A stretch of 64,000 nt of DNA from Tupaia tana (lineage: Eukaryota > Chordata > Mammalia > Scandentia > Tupaiidae). The stretch spans positions 9,988,940-10,052,939 of the forward strand of contig JAKSZU010000016.1 of assembly GCA_026018925.1 (NCBI GenBank), written 5' to 3'. Below are positions 32,168-44,055 of the stretch, one piece after another (within the stretch, counting starts at the first letter, position 1; each line of letters opens with the position of its first letter). A program made the translations under genes and the position numbers. The notes beneath the pieces were generated by a model, which saw only the letters and a program-made list of their open reading frames with translations, made no database searches and was not told the origin of the DNA.

Positions 32168-33100
32168 CTAAAAAAAAAATAATAACTATAATAAACAAAA
32201 TTTGGATATTAACCACACAGATGTCAGCCTTACGTTTGTGGGGTTCCTTTTTTTTCACATGTCTAGGCAGTTTTTCACCCCTCCCCCTAGCCACTGCGTT
32301 TTTTGTGAGGTGACATCTAGAGAGATTTACCTGCATCCAGGTAATCACTACTGGAAGCTAAGGATGGGAGACATTAAGAGTCCTCCCATGACCTTTCCGG
32401 AATATGTGAGGTTAGTGACACGGGAAACCAATTCTCACTCCAATCCATCATTTGAAGCAGGTTTAATACTCAGGTGCTTCATTCGTCATAACACTAAACA
32501 ATAAATTATTTTAATTTTGAAAGAGCTCGTGCTCCCAAGAACATTGAGAACATTACATATCCTGTTCTGTTTGTTTGTTTTCAGTTTTTGCGATCGGTCT
32601 TTCAAAAAGGTGCACAGAGATCTTGTTATTTTCTTCAGTGCCACAGATGCAAGACACAAATCTTATTAGTTGTCCAAAAATGAGAACAAGTCACTCTTTG
32701 TATGGTAAGAACTAAAGCTTTCAGGTCTATAAAGGAAATCTGGCCAAGGTTTTCTTCCCTTTTCTTTTCTTTCTTTCTTTTTATTTTTTTTCCAGATAGC
32801 TATTTTAAACCACAAGTTTCAGCTAAGAAACTTCCTGGCATCATTAGCACATTAATTAATAACCAAGAAGACACAGCAAGATTTATATATGACATTTGCT
32901 CTTAAGTGTAATATAATTCCCTGACCTTACAACTAAACTTTTCAAACACGAGTACTGAATGTAACAAAGAAAATACTATCCTTTTCCCCACTTACAAATC
33001 AAGAGATTACTTTCCTTCTGTTTAACTATTTAGATTACTGATCTCAAGCTTTGGCAAAAATGTAAAAATGATTTCAAGATAATGATGAACAAATGTATTG
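32168..33100. other. Unannotated stretch
   Basis: AT-rich, no feature recognised. Confidence 0.35.
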
Positions 33101-33111
33101 TAAATGCTCTT

Positions 33112-33374
33112 TTTTTTTTTCTGGAGAGGTTTTTGCTATAGGGCACGTGAGCTCGCCAGACAGACAGAGAGAGACAGAGAGATAGAAAGCGAGAAATCAC
33201 TCCCCACGGGGGATGGCCATGCCGCAATCCCTTCTCCTTCACTCTCCTCTCGGGATCTTGGGCATGCACGCACACGCGCCCGGCGTGAGTTTTAAGCCAC
33301 CAGGTCCAGGACGCGAACCACAGTCAACTACGTGGGAGTCCAGCAACATAGCCATTACGCTAACTGCTGGTCCC
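33112..33374 (-). mobile_element. SINE-1
   Basis: Full inverted copy; minus-strand B box GGTTCGCGTCC. Flanks AAATGCTCT and AAACGCTCT are an imperfect TSD. Confidence 0.92.
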
Positions 33375-33389
33375 AAAACGCTCTATTTT

Positions 33390-33692
33390 TTTTTTTGTAA
33401 GAGATTTTTGTCTTACAGTGCATGCACTTGCAGAGAAAGAGAAAGAGAGACAGAGATAGTAAGAAGGGAAGTGAGAAATCACTCCCCAGAGGGGATGGCC
33501 ACACCACAATCCCTTCTCCTTCATTCTCCTCCCAAGATCTTGGGCATGCTTGCACATGTTTCTGGCATGAATTTTTGGTTTTGTTTTTGTTTTTCAGTTG
33601 GCTTGAATTTTTAGCCACCAGATCTGGGACTTGAACCACAGCTGACCCTGTGGGAGTCCAAAGATGTAACCCCTATGCCATCTGCTGGTCCC
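33390..33692 (-). mobile_element. SINE-1, older copy with internal insert
   Basis: Inverted copy next to the previous one. Flanks CGCTCTATTTT and CAACTCTATTTT are its TSD. About 33 bp of T/G-rich sequence is inserted in the body at about 33571-33603, bounded by repeated TGAATTTTT. Confidence 0.88.
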
Positions 33693-33714
33693 TATGTGTC
33701 AACTCTATTTTAAT

Positions 33715-34391
33715 GAAGGAACATACATTTCACAAAGTATAGAGTGTATGTTCATAAATGTGATGGGTCCTCAGATACAGGCAAACCCATCATCATCGTT
33801 GCTGTGAGTCTGGAGAGAAATTTCAAATAACAGAAATGTTTTGTGAGACCTATTTTGATATGAAAGAAGCAAATCATAAGGAAACGGATTACTTTTGAGA
33901 TTGTTTTACAGGAGCCATATGAAATATGTCCACCTTGCGATTTTTCATTTTATCTGTGTTTGCTACATCTAGAGAACAATGAACAAGAAAGCGACTTCTA
34001 GGCCTTGCCAGTCATTACTAGAGTCAGAACTAGAATCAGAAAAGTTGATTCTACTTCCAGTGACTTTTTCATTCTGGATTTGGTGGGATTATTATGGTTC
34101 CTGTTATCATACTATTGTCAACAAATTGTTCAATGTGGTTAGTTGGTGTACGTTGGTAATGCTTTTCATTTAATTAAGTTGACAACTTTTAAAGCAATCC
34201 TTTTGTTAGACCATGAACCTTGGTATTTAGTTTGGAAAATATGGCCATTGCAGTCATACTGTATGCAATAATACAAAAAAGGGTAAAATTTACTGTAAAC
34301 CAAAAGAGTAATCAAGATTGTGGGTTGAAACACACCAGCAATGCTCCCTTCTGCTCCTAAGGTGTAGAAGTGCCTTCTTTGCCAACCACTA
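33715..34391. other. Unannotated stretch
   Basis: AT-rich, unique-looking; no feature recognised. Confidence 0.35.
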
Positions 34392-34514
34392 AGGGTCTTC
34401 AAAGGTCATAGGAAATGTGCACTATGAAAAAAAACTACATGGATTTCAAAAAAAATTTTTTGCACCAAAATAAACTCATACTTTGATTTCTCCATAAACT
34501 TTTTGAAGTTCCCT
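34392..34514. mobile_element. Mariner-like MITE
   Basis: Ends AGGGTCTTCAAAGG and TTTTTGAAGTTCCCT are inverted (complement AGGGAACTTCAAAAA). The interior 'cactatgaaaaaaactac', 'catggatttcaaaa' and 'gcaccaaaataaactc' recurs at 44037-44615. The MITE label is inferred from TIRs and repetition. Confidence 0.6.
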
Positions 34515-34894
34515 CATACACAGACATTTTAGAAAGTTACTCATCTATCCGAAAGAAGAAAAAAAGATAGTTGTACTCAAAAGCAAAATATAATCATTGC
34601 TAAGAAGGAAAACTATGGATGCTTTCATTCGTAAACTAAACACAGTCAAAGTGAAAATTAGTGAGTTAAAATTTAGAACAAGGAAAATATTCCAGGACAG
34701 AGCAGAGTGATAAAAACATGGAAAGTTCTTTGAAGACAAATAGAGAACAGAATGAGAATTTAATTAATGGGATTTCCAGTAAGAGAATATAGAAAGAATA
34801 AAGGAGAGAAAATATTCAAATTAAAAAAAAAAAAAACTAAAGAAATCTCTAGAGAACAAGAAAAATGTGAGTTGGAATAAAAATATGCCACTAT
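34515..34894. other. Unannotated stretch
   Basis: AT-rich, no feature recognised. Confidence 0.3.
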
Positions 34895-35149
34895 AGGGAC
34901 CAGCAGTTGGTGTAATGGCTATGTCTCTGGACTCCCATGTCAACTGCAGTTCAAGTCCCAGACCCGGTGGTTTAAACTTATGCCAGGCACGTGTGCATGC
35001 ATGCCCAAGATCCCGAGAGGAGAATGGAGGAGAAGGGATTGTGGCATGGCTATCCCTTCTGGGGGGTGATTTCTCGCTTTCTGTCTCTCTGTCTCTCTGA
35101 CTTTCCAGCAAGTGCACATGCCCTATAGTAAAAACCACTCCAAAAAAAA

Positions 35150-35221
<72 letters not shown>
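34895..35221 (+). mobile_element. SINE-1 with (GAAA)n tail
   Basis: GGGACCAGCAGTTGGTGTAATGG head, B box GTTCAAGTCCC, complete body, then a tail converted to (GAAA)n over about 35151-35212, followed by GAGAGAGAGA. Confidence 0.92.
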
Positions 35222-35809
35222 TGTAAGGGTATTGAAAATATACTTTTTCAGAGGTTTACAGGAAAAATCACTGAAGACTATATTCCCACAAGAATAAAAC
35301 TAAAGCCACAATGAAAGAATAAGTTGCAAGAAGCAATGTCAAGAAATGAAATAATGAGAACATGGTAAAAAAAAAAATCTAAATAAGTAAGTTCTAGAGA
35401 GGTAACAGAAAAAGAAAGGTGAAAGGGGGGGAAGGAAGAAAAGAAAAGGAAGGAACATCTATGTGATCAGAATATGCATGAATGAGACATAGGTGATAAC
35501 AGGGTGTCGAGACAGGAGAACGCTTGACAGTGGCAGAGTGCTGTAGTGATGTTGCTCCATCTAGGAGAACATAGACACTGACCATTTCTAAGTTTTGAAA
35601 GAAAAATATAAATACAAGTATGCATGTTAAAACTTTATTGCCACTAAGAGGATAGAAATACAATGAATAAATCTCATACTAGTAGAAGAAAATAAAATAA
35701 ATGAATGGATTGCATGGAACTATACCACCTCAGGATGGAGGCCTCCGCGGGGGGGAGCTGGGAATGTGCATAGACCTAGAGTTGAGGCTAAGGAGGATTT
35801 CAGTTGTTG
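35222..35809. other. Unannotated stretch
   Basis: Purine-rich around 35400-35455. No gene or named repeat. Confidence 0.35.
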
Positions 35810-36352
35810 GTTTATTTTTATTTTTATGTTGCTCTGCAGGGCATGTGTCCTCTCCAGAGAGATAGAGGGTGAGGGAGAGAAGTAGGACACGTTCCCACAG
35901 TGGATATAGTCATGCCATGCTTTCTTCTCTTCCATTTCTCCACCCTGTTGGGATTTCAAGCATGCGTGCCCACTCTCTTGTAGTGATTTTGTTTATTTGT
36001 TTTTGTTTTTTGAGTTTTTGTTTGTTTTGCTATAGGGTGCATAGCTTCCCAGAGAGATAGAGAGACAGAAAGTGAGAAATAAGCCCCCAGGAGGGATGGC
36101 CATGCCACAATCTCCTCGCCTCTGTTCTCTTTTCAGGATTTTGGGCACACACAACATGAGCCCAGCGTGAGCTTTGAGTCACTAAGTCCAAGACTTGAAC
36201 CACAGTCAGTCACATGGGAGTCTAGCACCTCAACCACTACACTATGTTCTGGCCCTTCAAAGTGTTTTTTAAGCCATTGGGGCCTGGATTCGAACCACAG
36301 TCACCCATGTGGAATCCAGCTCTCTTAACTACTAGGCACAGGGCCAGCCCAA
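35810..36352 (-). mobile_element. Old tRNA-like SINE split by a SINE-1
   Basis: Left part 35810-35994 (tail and body, 'gttgctctgcagggcatg', 'ctccaccctgttgggatttc') and right part 36257-36352 (head; 'gattcgaaccacag', 'ctactaggcacagggccagc') form one inverted old SINE. The SINE-1 lies between them. Confidence 0.7.
35995..36256 (-). mobile_element. SINE-1 nested in an older SINE
   Basis: 'tgctatagggtgcatagc', 'agtgagaaataagcccccag', body and inverted head ending 'ctatgttctggccc'. Its left end has a (GTTTTT)-like tail. Possible flanking repeat AGTGATTTTG/AGTGTTTTT. Confidence 0.82.
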
Positions 36353-38542
36353 GGATTTTAGTTTTCCTTCCATGTTTTATTGCCTTAAAAGAATATTACA
36401 AGCAAATATGACAACATTTTTAAAGTTAATATTTCTAGATGGTGAGCATATTCTTTTTTGTTACCTTACCCTTTATATTTCCTGTATTTTTTCCCAAAAC
36501 ACAAAAGAACGAATATTCTTGTACTAATTTTGAGCTATTAACCAAGTATGCACAGAATGTGAATTAATTCCAAAGCAATTCAGTTCGAGCTCCCAAAATC
36601 CAACAGCTCAATTCCACCTGTGTCCAGAGCAGACTAAATGCTGTAATGCATACCTCGTCCTTTATGTGCAGGTGAGAAAAGCTCCTAATGGAAGAGGACT
36701 CCAGTGAACTTAAGGGGTCATTGCCTTTTAAACACTAGTAGTTTATAAGAGCCGCATTACCTGATGCTCTTCATTGGTTTGAATTACCTGTCTCTGGCTT
36801 CAGTGTGCAAGTAGTGGGACAAAGATAGCAATATAGAAACTATCACAGCCAGGGGTCAGCAGGGGGTTACCCAATTAGAGAACCCTTAAGACACAGAAAA
36901 GAAAATAACTTTTCTGTTAACAAGGACCCTCCTTCCGGAGCCCAAACAATCACTTCTGTGTTAGTTTTCTCTTGCAGTGAATCGTGAAGCACAGGGAGAA
37001 ACAGTCGTCTTCGGTGGCCATGGGTCGCTCCTTGGGTTAGATGCTCACTAGAGCAGCTGTTCTACAACTCTCCATCCAGTGCAAGGACAGTTATCGAACA
37101 GAAGAAGAAACACAAAAGGCCAATCAGGGAATGGGTTGTATGTGCATTTCTCTCAACGGACATGAGAAACTCTCTCAAATGAGCTGCATGCTCTTGGAAG
37201 ACAGTAAGTCCATGGTTGTTGGCCAAAGGAAGTCCTAGAAATATCCTACTCATTCTTCAATCATGGATTCGCATGTGCCATGGCTTCCTCTTCATTGTGG
37301 AGTCAAGAATGGCTCAGTGCAGGCACCAGATCAGAATACTCACCCTGTGGTCCCTACCCAAGGTGACACAAGCCCAGGCAATTATGGGGGGGGGGCGGTG
37401 TAGAATAGGTTATACATCTAAAAGAGATTTCAGAGACAGACTCATAGGAATTGGTGACTGCTACCTATGTGGAGATTGTGAGTAGGAAAGTATAGCCAGT
37501 CATCTGTTAGTGATGGGCATCCATTCCAAGAAACTTGTCATTAGGCATTTCCTCATCGTGTGAACATCACAGAGCGTACTTACCCACACGCAGGCAGTAC
37601 AGCCTACTGCACACTTAGCCGTGTGGTATAGCCACATGCTGTCTATAGAACCACTGCCGTGTACGTGGTTGGTCAGTGACAGAAACACCCTCATCTGGTG
37701 CAGGACTACAGTCTAGAGTGATGTCCAACTTCCTCACAATCCCATGAATAAATTTAGGAAGTAATGAGCAGAAGAGGTGCATGCATGGGTAGGGGTGGAT
37801 GGGAGGATACTTAGCTGATATCTCAGAGATGTTGGTCATACACAGACCTTCGTGGGGTCAATTCCAGGAAGGAACTGGAAACATGCAGCTGAAGGTGAGG
37901 ACAACGGTCGGGAGACTGGCTGGGCCTGGGTAAGGACAAAAAGGTGGAGAGTCCTCTGGTCAAAGGTGTTCATAGCCATACTTCTCAATGCCATGGGGCC
38001 TCCCAGATGGCTACCTTCTCACCTGACAGTGAGAAGGGCCAGCAGGTGAGACTGCAAACCCCCATTTTATAGTAAGTTTAGCAGATCAGCACTTTCTAAT
38101 TTCCAAATTGAAATTCTACATTAAATTTCAATTGAAGGCTCAAAAAGAGTCTGAAAACCACTGCTCTCGTCACAAATTGACTGGGGTTATTAAATTGCTC
38201 TGGTGGGACAGGCCAGGGCATAGCTATTCCTCTGCAGTTGGAGCCTCGCTCCTGGCATCAGGGCTGGCTGCTGGAGCTCTGCCCAGACGGTGGAGCCCAG
38301 GTGGTAGGACCTCAGGGCCAAGGTTGTCAGGGAGTAGATTTGTCACAGGCTATCTATAAGCCCCTGCTGGGGTGAGAAGGAGGAGAAGGCTCAGAGGAAG
38401 TCAAAGTCGTGGCCGGGAAGGTCTCGGTGTGAGCCTAGATACGTGGAGCCAAGAGTAGCAGCCAAGTCCATAGCAGGGTGTCAACGTGAGACACTGCCGA
38501 GAGTGAGGCTGGGTAGGTGGGTGGATCAGAACTCTGTCTTCT
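36353..38542. other. Mostly unique stretch
   Basis: 2.2 kb without SINEs. Contains a run of 10 G near 37386-37395. No exon or RNA recognised; open frames up to 93 codons have no domain. Confidence 0.4.
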
Positions 38543-38812
38543 AGGACCAGCAGATGGCATAATGGTTATGCCGCTGGACTCCCACATTGTCAACCGCAGA
38601 TCGAGTCTAGGACCTAATGGCTTGAAACTAATGCCAGGCACGTGTGCGTGCACGCCCAAAAATTCTAAGAGAAGGATAGAGGAGAAAGGATTGTGATATG
38701 GCCATCTCCCACCAGGGGTGATTTCTCACTTTCTGTCTCTCTCTGTCTCTCCAGTAAGTACATGTACCTTATAGCAAAAATCTCTTTACAAATAAAACAA
38801 AAACAAAAAACG
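38543..38812 (+). mobile_element. SINE-1
   Basis: GGACCAGCAGATGGCATAATGG head, B box GATCGAGTCTAGG, CT run, 'ttatagcaaaaatctc' and (AAAAC)-like tail. Weak flank repeat 'gtcttc'. Confidence 0.9.
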
Positions 38813-39584
38813 AAGATGTCTTCAGAGAGGGTAACCCGGCAGGCACCGTTCCAGGAGACAAGAGCAGCTGGAAGCAGCTGAGATCTGTAACAAAGTCCTC
38901 TCTGACTCCAGGTGGAACGGGTCAGCACTTGGCCTTCCTCATACAGCAGGCTCTAAGAACGCTACTTGGGCTACATTAGAATTTGCCCGGTGTCTTTGAC
39001 CATAAAATAAACGTAACTATCTCCAAGTGAGAAAACACATTCCTTACATGTGAACCAAAACCTTTCATTGGAACCAAAAATGGCTGGCTGGGAGGAGAAG
39101 GGGAAACGAGATGGAGTAAAATCAAACTTTGTCCTGAAACTGTAGCACTCATGGAGTCACCTTTGATCTGAGGAAGTTCAAAGGCACTGGAAGCCTGAAG
39201 GGAGAAGGGTGCAGGTGCCGAAAGGTCAGTGGGGAAGGGCCGTTGGAAAGACACAGCGTTCCTGCCACAGCTTTGTCCTGAGCTAGTCCGAGGGCACCCA
39301 CACCATGTTCAGAGCAACAAATCACCTCGAATTCAGAATCCCAGTCTGGAGCGAAATCTTGTTCTTCTTCACACTTCCTTCCCTTCTCTTCCTTTATGGA
39401 AAGTTCTGAGGTCAGCAATGTGCTTTCCTCTGTCTCTCTCTGTCTCTGGGTGTAATTAACACCTGAGCACTCCCATTGCCTCCACCTCTCCACTTAGCCA
39501 TCCTTCTGGGGTCATCAGTGCTTCTCCACCAAGACTGTTCCAGTAGCTGAGGCATCAAAGACCCTATCTCTCTGGGCTGGTCTT
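38813..39584. other. Unannotated stretch
   Basis: No repeat or gene recognised. Confidence 0.35.
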
Positions 39585-39852
39585 TAAGCATTAGTTTAGT
39601 TTAGTTGCCAGAGAATGCATGCACTTGCCAGAGAGGAACAGAGACAGAAAGAGAGAAGGGAGAGAGCACGCACCTGCCACGGCACATAGTCAGGCTGCAA
39701 CCCTGCACCTCCACTTCTCCCTCCTGTCAGGATTTGGGGCACACTCACACATGTGCCCAGTGTTTTTTCAAGGTGCAGAGTCCAGGATTTGAACCACACA
39801 ATTGACTACGTGGGATCCTACTCCCTTAACCACCAGGCCACGGGCCTGTGAC
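39585..39852 (-). mobile_element. Older tRNA-like SINE
   Basis: 'ttgccagagaatgcatgcac', 'gtcaggatttggggcacac', 'atttgaaccacacaattg' and inverted head 'taaccaccaggccacgggcc'. Shares body motifs with 8872-9104. Confidence 0.65.
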
Positions 39853-40842
39853 CTTCTCCCTTTAAACTTCCAATGCCCTTTTCTTATTAAATCCCCCTTA
39901 CCCAGGGTAATTTATAATCCCTGCTTTTCGTCTTTTACTCACCCCTCTTAGGAGTAGGTCTATGATCTAGGTCTTGTCATTTTTAAATCCTTTTTCTAGA
40001 AAAATAGATGGGGGAAAAGACTTTAATAAGTCAGGACTACAGTGTCTCTGTTGCCATAAAAAAAAAAAAAAAAAGCCTGTAGAAAGATATACCTGGGCAA
40101 CTGTATTCAATAGTCCGTTCCAATGCTTAACAACTTGTCTCCTAATCTGCCTCTCTTTTTATTATTTCTACATTTTTGGCTTTTCTGATATTGTCTGGAC
40201 CCAATTTCTCTACCCCAAAAACCATTACCTCTTTGGTTTGATCTTTAAAGTCTTTGTCTCAAAACTTTGTCTTAAAAGAAGCAGTATAAAATTAATTGCC
40301 TTGTATCATGGGAAGCCAACTATTTAAAGTGTTGTCAACCAGCGTTATTACCACGAACGTGATAATATAGTTGAAGATGAGTCATGTAAAGCAAAATTGC
40401 AAAAGGACTCAGATGAAAGAGTCAGCAGGAATTACAACCAAGCCTTGTAATGAAGGGATAGAACCAATGACGACATTCTAAAAATCCCGTCTCTTTTTTG
40501 GCCAGATACAGTTTGAAATAATGATAGGTCTATCTAAACCCAACCAAGCCCTTTTTAAATGTCAGTTTGCATGAGGAAGACCCCAAGTTGCATATATCTT
40601 TTGCCCCTCTAACTTTGCGAAAAGTGAGAAAGAGCATTCGAGAGTGGCCTTTGCACCCTAATGACATATCTCTTTCCAATATCTGTCAACGAGAGTGATC
40701 CTTGCCAACTTCTTTTCCTCGTCATCAGAAAGCAACAGCGTGCTAATGAGAATATAATGATATATGACTCTCCAAAGGGATCCTACAGGCATGACTGTTG
40801 CAAAGAATACTCTAATTGAAATCAGGAAATCGGGGTTTTAGT
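39853..40842. other. Mostly unique AT-rich stretch
   Basis: Poly(A) run near 40059-40074. The part at 40380-40800 is free of recognised repeats and contains homeodomain-type TAAT sites (for example CTAATGACATAT near 40660 and GCTAATGAG near 40742). No coding evidence. Confidence 0.4.
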
Positions 40843-41030
40843 GCTGGCTCTGCTGCAAGGAGACCTTGGTAAAATCATGTAAACCTACCTGAGTCTCACT
40901 TTCTTTGTCTGACAAAAGATCACCAAAAACAAGCCAAACAAAAAACCTTGGCCCATCTACCTTGTGGGTTTGCTATGAGCATGTCTTAAGAAGTAGACCA
41001 TGTCCTAGTCAGTTCTTACTCTCGTTATTA
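40843..41030 (+). mobile_element. MIR-like fragment
   Basis: 'gtgctggctctgctgc', 'gtctcactttctttgtctg' and 'cttgtgggtttgctatgag' follow MIR order loosely. Confidence 0.5.
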
Positions 41031-41264
41031 TTTATAGCTTTCTGGCCTTCTTCGCCTGAGTAGATTACCTGAAATTTCCTCACCTCCTCCCCTAAAAGGG
41101 GGCAGTGCCATAAAAATGTAATATATATAAAAACAATCTGGTCCAACGTGACTGAACAGGAACAGGACGTGGAGCTGATTGAGGATTCACTGTTCTGACC
41201 GTGAACCCTATAATTATAGTAAGCTATAAACCACGGGGTAGCATATTTGCTATGAGTGTTCTAG
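41031..41264. other. Unannotated stretch
   Basis: No feature recognised. Confidence 0.3.
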
Positions 41265-41450
41265 CAAATGGCATAGAATTATAGGGCTGGAAGAGCCCTC
41301 GGAGCTCACCTAGTTCAAACCTTTCATTTTACAGATGAGGAAACTGAGACCCAAGGAGGTTAAGAAGCTTACTACATAGACTACATAGGCAGCTGCTGAT
41401 GACGCCAGACTAGGATCCAGACACCAGATGCCTTGTCTTCTGGTCTTTCC
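41265..41450 (-). mobile_element. MIR-family fragment
   Basis: 'atagggctggaagagccc', 'tagttcaaacctttcatt', 'ttacagatgaggaaactgag' and 'actaggatccagacacc' match an inverted MIR/MIR3-type element. Confidence 0.75.
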
Positions 41451-41866
41451 TGTAAAGTTACCCACTGACCCCGTATAATTCAGCTGAACTGATGAGCTGA
41501 GATAAATACCTACTCAGCGTTTCTTATCACAGCTACGGCCCATGTCTGCTGGCAAGCACACATCTGTCACTTTAATTTTTCCTTATAAAATTAAAGAACT
41601 ATTTTCCTAGAAAAGGCTGCCAAGTAGGTTGAGTTGCTGGTGTCCTCTCAATAATATTATCTCTTCCTTGGTGAGAGATACAGGGTGCATTGAAAAGGCA
41701 CAGGTTTGGACCTAGAGAACCCTGAATCTGAGCATTGGTTCCCGTCCTTTGTAGTTGGGATATTGGGGAAGCCTTTGTCTCTTTCTGAGCAATTTTCCTC
41801 ATTTAGCGAAAGACAGAACAACTTTGAAAACACTTGTAGATGAGAAAAGGTGGTACAAATACTGCT
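41451..41866. other. Unannotated stretch
   Basis: No feature recognised. Confidence 0.35.
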
Positions 41867-41878
41867 GAGTAGTGCCTT

Positions 41879-42135
41879 TTTTTTTTTTGGAGAGGTTTTC
41901 GCTATAGGGCACATGCGCTCGCCAGACAGAGAGAGACAGAGAGACAGAAAGCGAGAAGTCACCCCCCAGGGGATTGACAACGTCGCAATCTCTTCTCCTC
42001 CATTCTCCTCTTGGGATCTTGGGCACGCACGCACACGCACCCGGCATGAGTTTAAGCCACCAGGCCCGGGACTCGAACCGCGGTCGGCTACATGGGAGTT
42101 CAGTGACACAGCCATTATGCTAACTGCTGGTCCCA
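41879..42135 (-). mobile_element. SINE-1
   Basis: Full inverted copy with perfect 11-bp TSD AGTAGTGCCTT (41868-41878 and 42136-42146). Minus-strand B box GGTTCGAGTCC. Confidence 0.94.
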
Positions 42136-42146
42136 AGTAGTGCCTT

Positions 42147-42484
42147 AATAAGCCTAACAAAGCCCAGCATGGTTAAACTACATAACCGACATTGTTGAAA
42201 AACAATTGTGGCCCTAAGTTACACATCAGTGTCTTATCGGCGTCCATGCAGGTTTTCCTCCTTTCTCACGTTTTGAGTCTTTCCTCTGCTTCCAGCCTTG
42301 TGTGCATGTCCATCTTTGACTGCCCAGGAGTTATCCGTGCCCTGCCGTGCCCTGCTCCACAACTGCAGCCACTGTTAGAGGCTGTGCCAACTGTTAGAGG
42401 CTGACCTGCAAAGGGGGGCCTCTCCCTGCACTCAAAGAGTGATTTGCCAAGAGAACAGGGACTGGCCACTGCTCTTTGGCTGGT
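42147..42484. other. Unannotated stretch with short duplications
   Basis: Small direct duplications: 'ccgtgccctg' twice at about 42339-42358 and 'actgttagaggctg' twice at about 42370-42403. No gene. Confidence 0.5.
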
Positions 42485-42800
42485 AAGTGATGGAAACCTA
42501 ATTCAAACTCTCGTAAGCAAAAAATGGTGATTTATTGAAATGGCACTAGGACAGTTTCCAGAGTGGATGCTAAGACCCAATAACCAGGGACAGGCACTGG
42601 CACATCTCCCTTCCCGTGACTTGCCTGCTTCTCCTGCTGAGCAGGCCTCATTCTCTCCCACTGCAGGCAGGGCCCCTCTGCACAGAAGAGACGGCCTCAG
42701 GTGGCAATCCGAGACTGGAGAGAAGCCAGCTCTGGTCAGAGAGATCCCTGAGAAGGGCTCAGAGTAGCCTGGCTGAAGTCTGGCATGGGGGGGATAAACT
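42485..42800 (+). repeat. Possible old interspersed repeat
   Basis: 'aattcaaactctcgtaagc' followed by 'gtgatttattgaaatggc' resembles a widespread eutherian repeat. I cannot name its class. Confidence 0.3.
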
Positions 42801-42839
42801 GAGGTTCTACGACACAGCCTTTAACCCCTGACCCAACTA

Positions 42840-43174
42840 TTAGGTTGTTGGGAAAGTCATGCCATTTCTTTTTTAGAGGCTTTTGCTATAGGGCTTGTGA
42901 GCTTGCAGGAAGACAGAGAGAGACAGAGAGACAGAAAGTGAGAAATCACCCCCCAGAGGGGAAAGCCACGCCGCAATCCCTTCTCCTCCATTCTCCTCTC
43001 GGGATCTTGGGCACGCATGCACACGTGCCTGGCGTGAGTTTAAGCCACCGGGTTCAGGACTCGAACCACAGTTGACTACATGGGAATCCAGTGACATAGC
43101 CATTGCGCTAACTGCTGGTCCCATGGCATATTTTTTAATGCAAAAAATGTGTCATGACTTTCCTGACTACCTAA
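42840..43174. mobile_element. Mariner-like MITE with TA duplication, split by SINE
   Basis: Left TIR TTAGGTTGTTGGGAAAGTCATG (22 nt shown as 42840-42861: TTAGGTTGTTGG then GAAAGTCATG) and right TIR 43153-43174, whose complement starts TTAGGTAGTCAGGAAAGTC. TA flanks both ends (42838-42839 and 43175-43176). Without the SINE it is about 85 bp. Confidence 0.85.
42872..43121 (-). mobile_element. SINE-1 inside the mariner-like MITE
   Basis: 'tagaggcttttgctatag' left end, full body and inverted head ending 'taactgctggtccc'. Flanks ATGCCATTTCTTTT and ATGGCATATTTTTT fit a TSD with mismatches. Confidence 0.9.
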
Positions 43175-43294
43175 TAGTTAATACTAAGAAGGGAATACTT
43201 TTCCAGATGAAGTGCACAAGTCTGCTGGGAAGTCAGAAAACAATAGATGTATGCCACAGTTGTTCTTTTGAGTGTTATTTATTTTATTATTCTT

Positions 43295-43550
43295 TTTTTT
43301 TTTTTGGAGAGATTTTCGCTATAGGGCGTGTGTGCTCGCCAGACAGACTGAGACAGAGAGACAGAAAGTGAGAAATCACCCCCCAGGGGGGATGGTCACG
43401 CCGCAATCCCTTCTCCTCCATTCTCCTCTCGGGATCTTGGGCATGCACACACGCCCGGCGTGAGTTTTAAGCCACCGGGTCCGGGACGCGAACCACAGTC
43501 GACTACGTGGGAGTCCAGCGACATAGCCATTACGCTAACTGCTGGTTCCC
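43295..43550 (-). mobile_element. SINE-1, young type
   Basis: Perfect 15-bp TSD TATTTTATTATTCTT (43280-43294 and 43551-43565). Head ends GCTGGTTCCC on the plus strand (GGGAACCAGC); B box GGTTCGCGTCC. Confidence 0.96.
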
Positions 43551-43565
43551 TATTTTATTATTCTT

Positions 43566-43800
43566 AATAGAAAGTGCAAACATGCATACACAAGAGAGGG
43601 AGAGAGAGAAAGACGCACCCTGTGTAGGATCTCATCATACCACAGTCCTCTTTCCCCAGCCCTCCAGCTCCTCGGGCTCTTGGGCACCCACATATGCACC
43701 TGACGTGTTTTCAAGCCACTTTGGGATTCAACCTGCAGCTGGCCATGTGGCTTCCCGCACAGTGATTCAGTTTGCTATCCACTGCACCGCCAGGCTAGGC
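43566..43800 (-). mobile_element. Older tRNA-like SINE
   Basis: 'gcaaacatgcatacac', 'gtaggatctcatcatacc', 'cctgacgtgttttcaagcc' and inverted head 'ccactgcaccgccaggc'. It directly follows the TSD of the young SINE-1. Confidence 0.6.
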
Positions 43801-44036
43801 TTATGGCTCATGTTTCTCTTCTCAAGACAGAACTCTTCTTTAAAACAAGTAAATGTAACCACTAAAGATGATTATCTCCAATCTGATGATTGAGAAGATA
43901 GAAAGCTCCTACTGACAATCAGGTGCTTTCTGCATTAATCTCCTATCATACCAATAAATCCTACTAATCCAACTGCCTTGCTGTGTAAGAACACTGGATA
44001 AATCCCCTGGGAAGGGTCAGAGAGGTGCACTCTAAT
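43801..44036. other. Unannotated stretch
   Basis: No feature recognised. Confidence 0.3.
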
Positions 44037-44055
44037 GGGTCTTTGAAAAGTGTAT

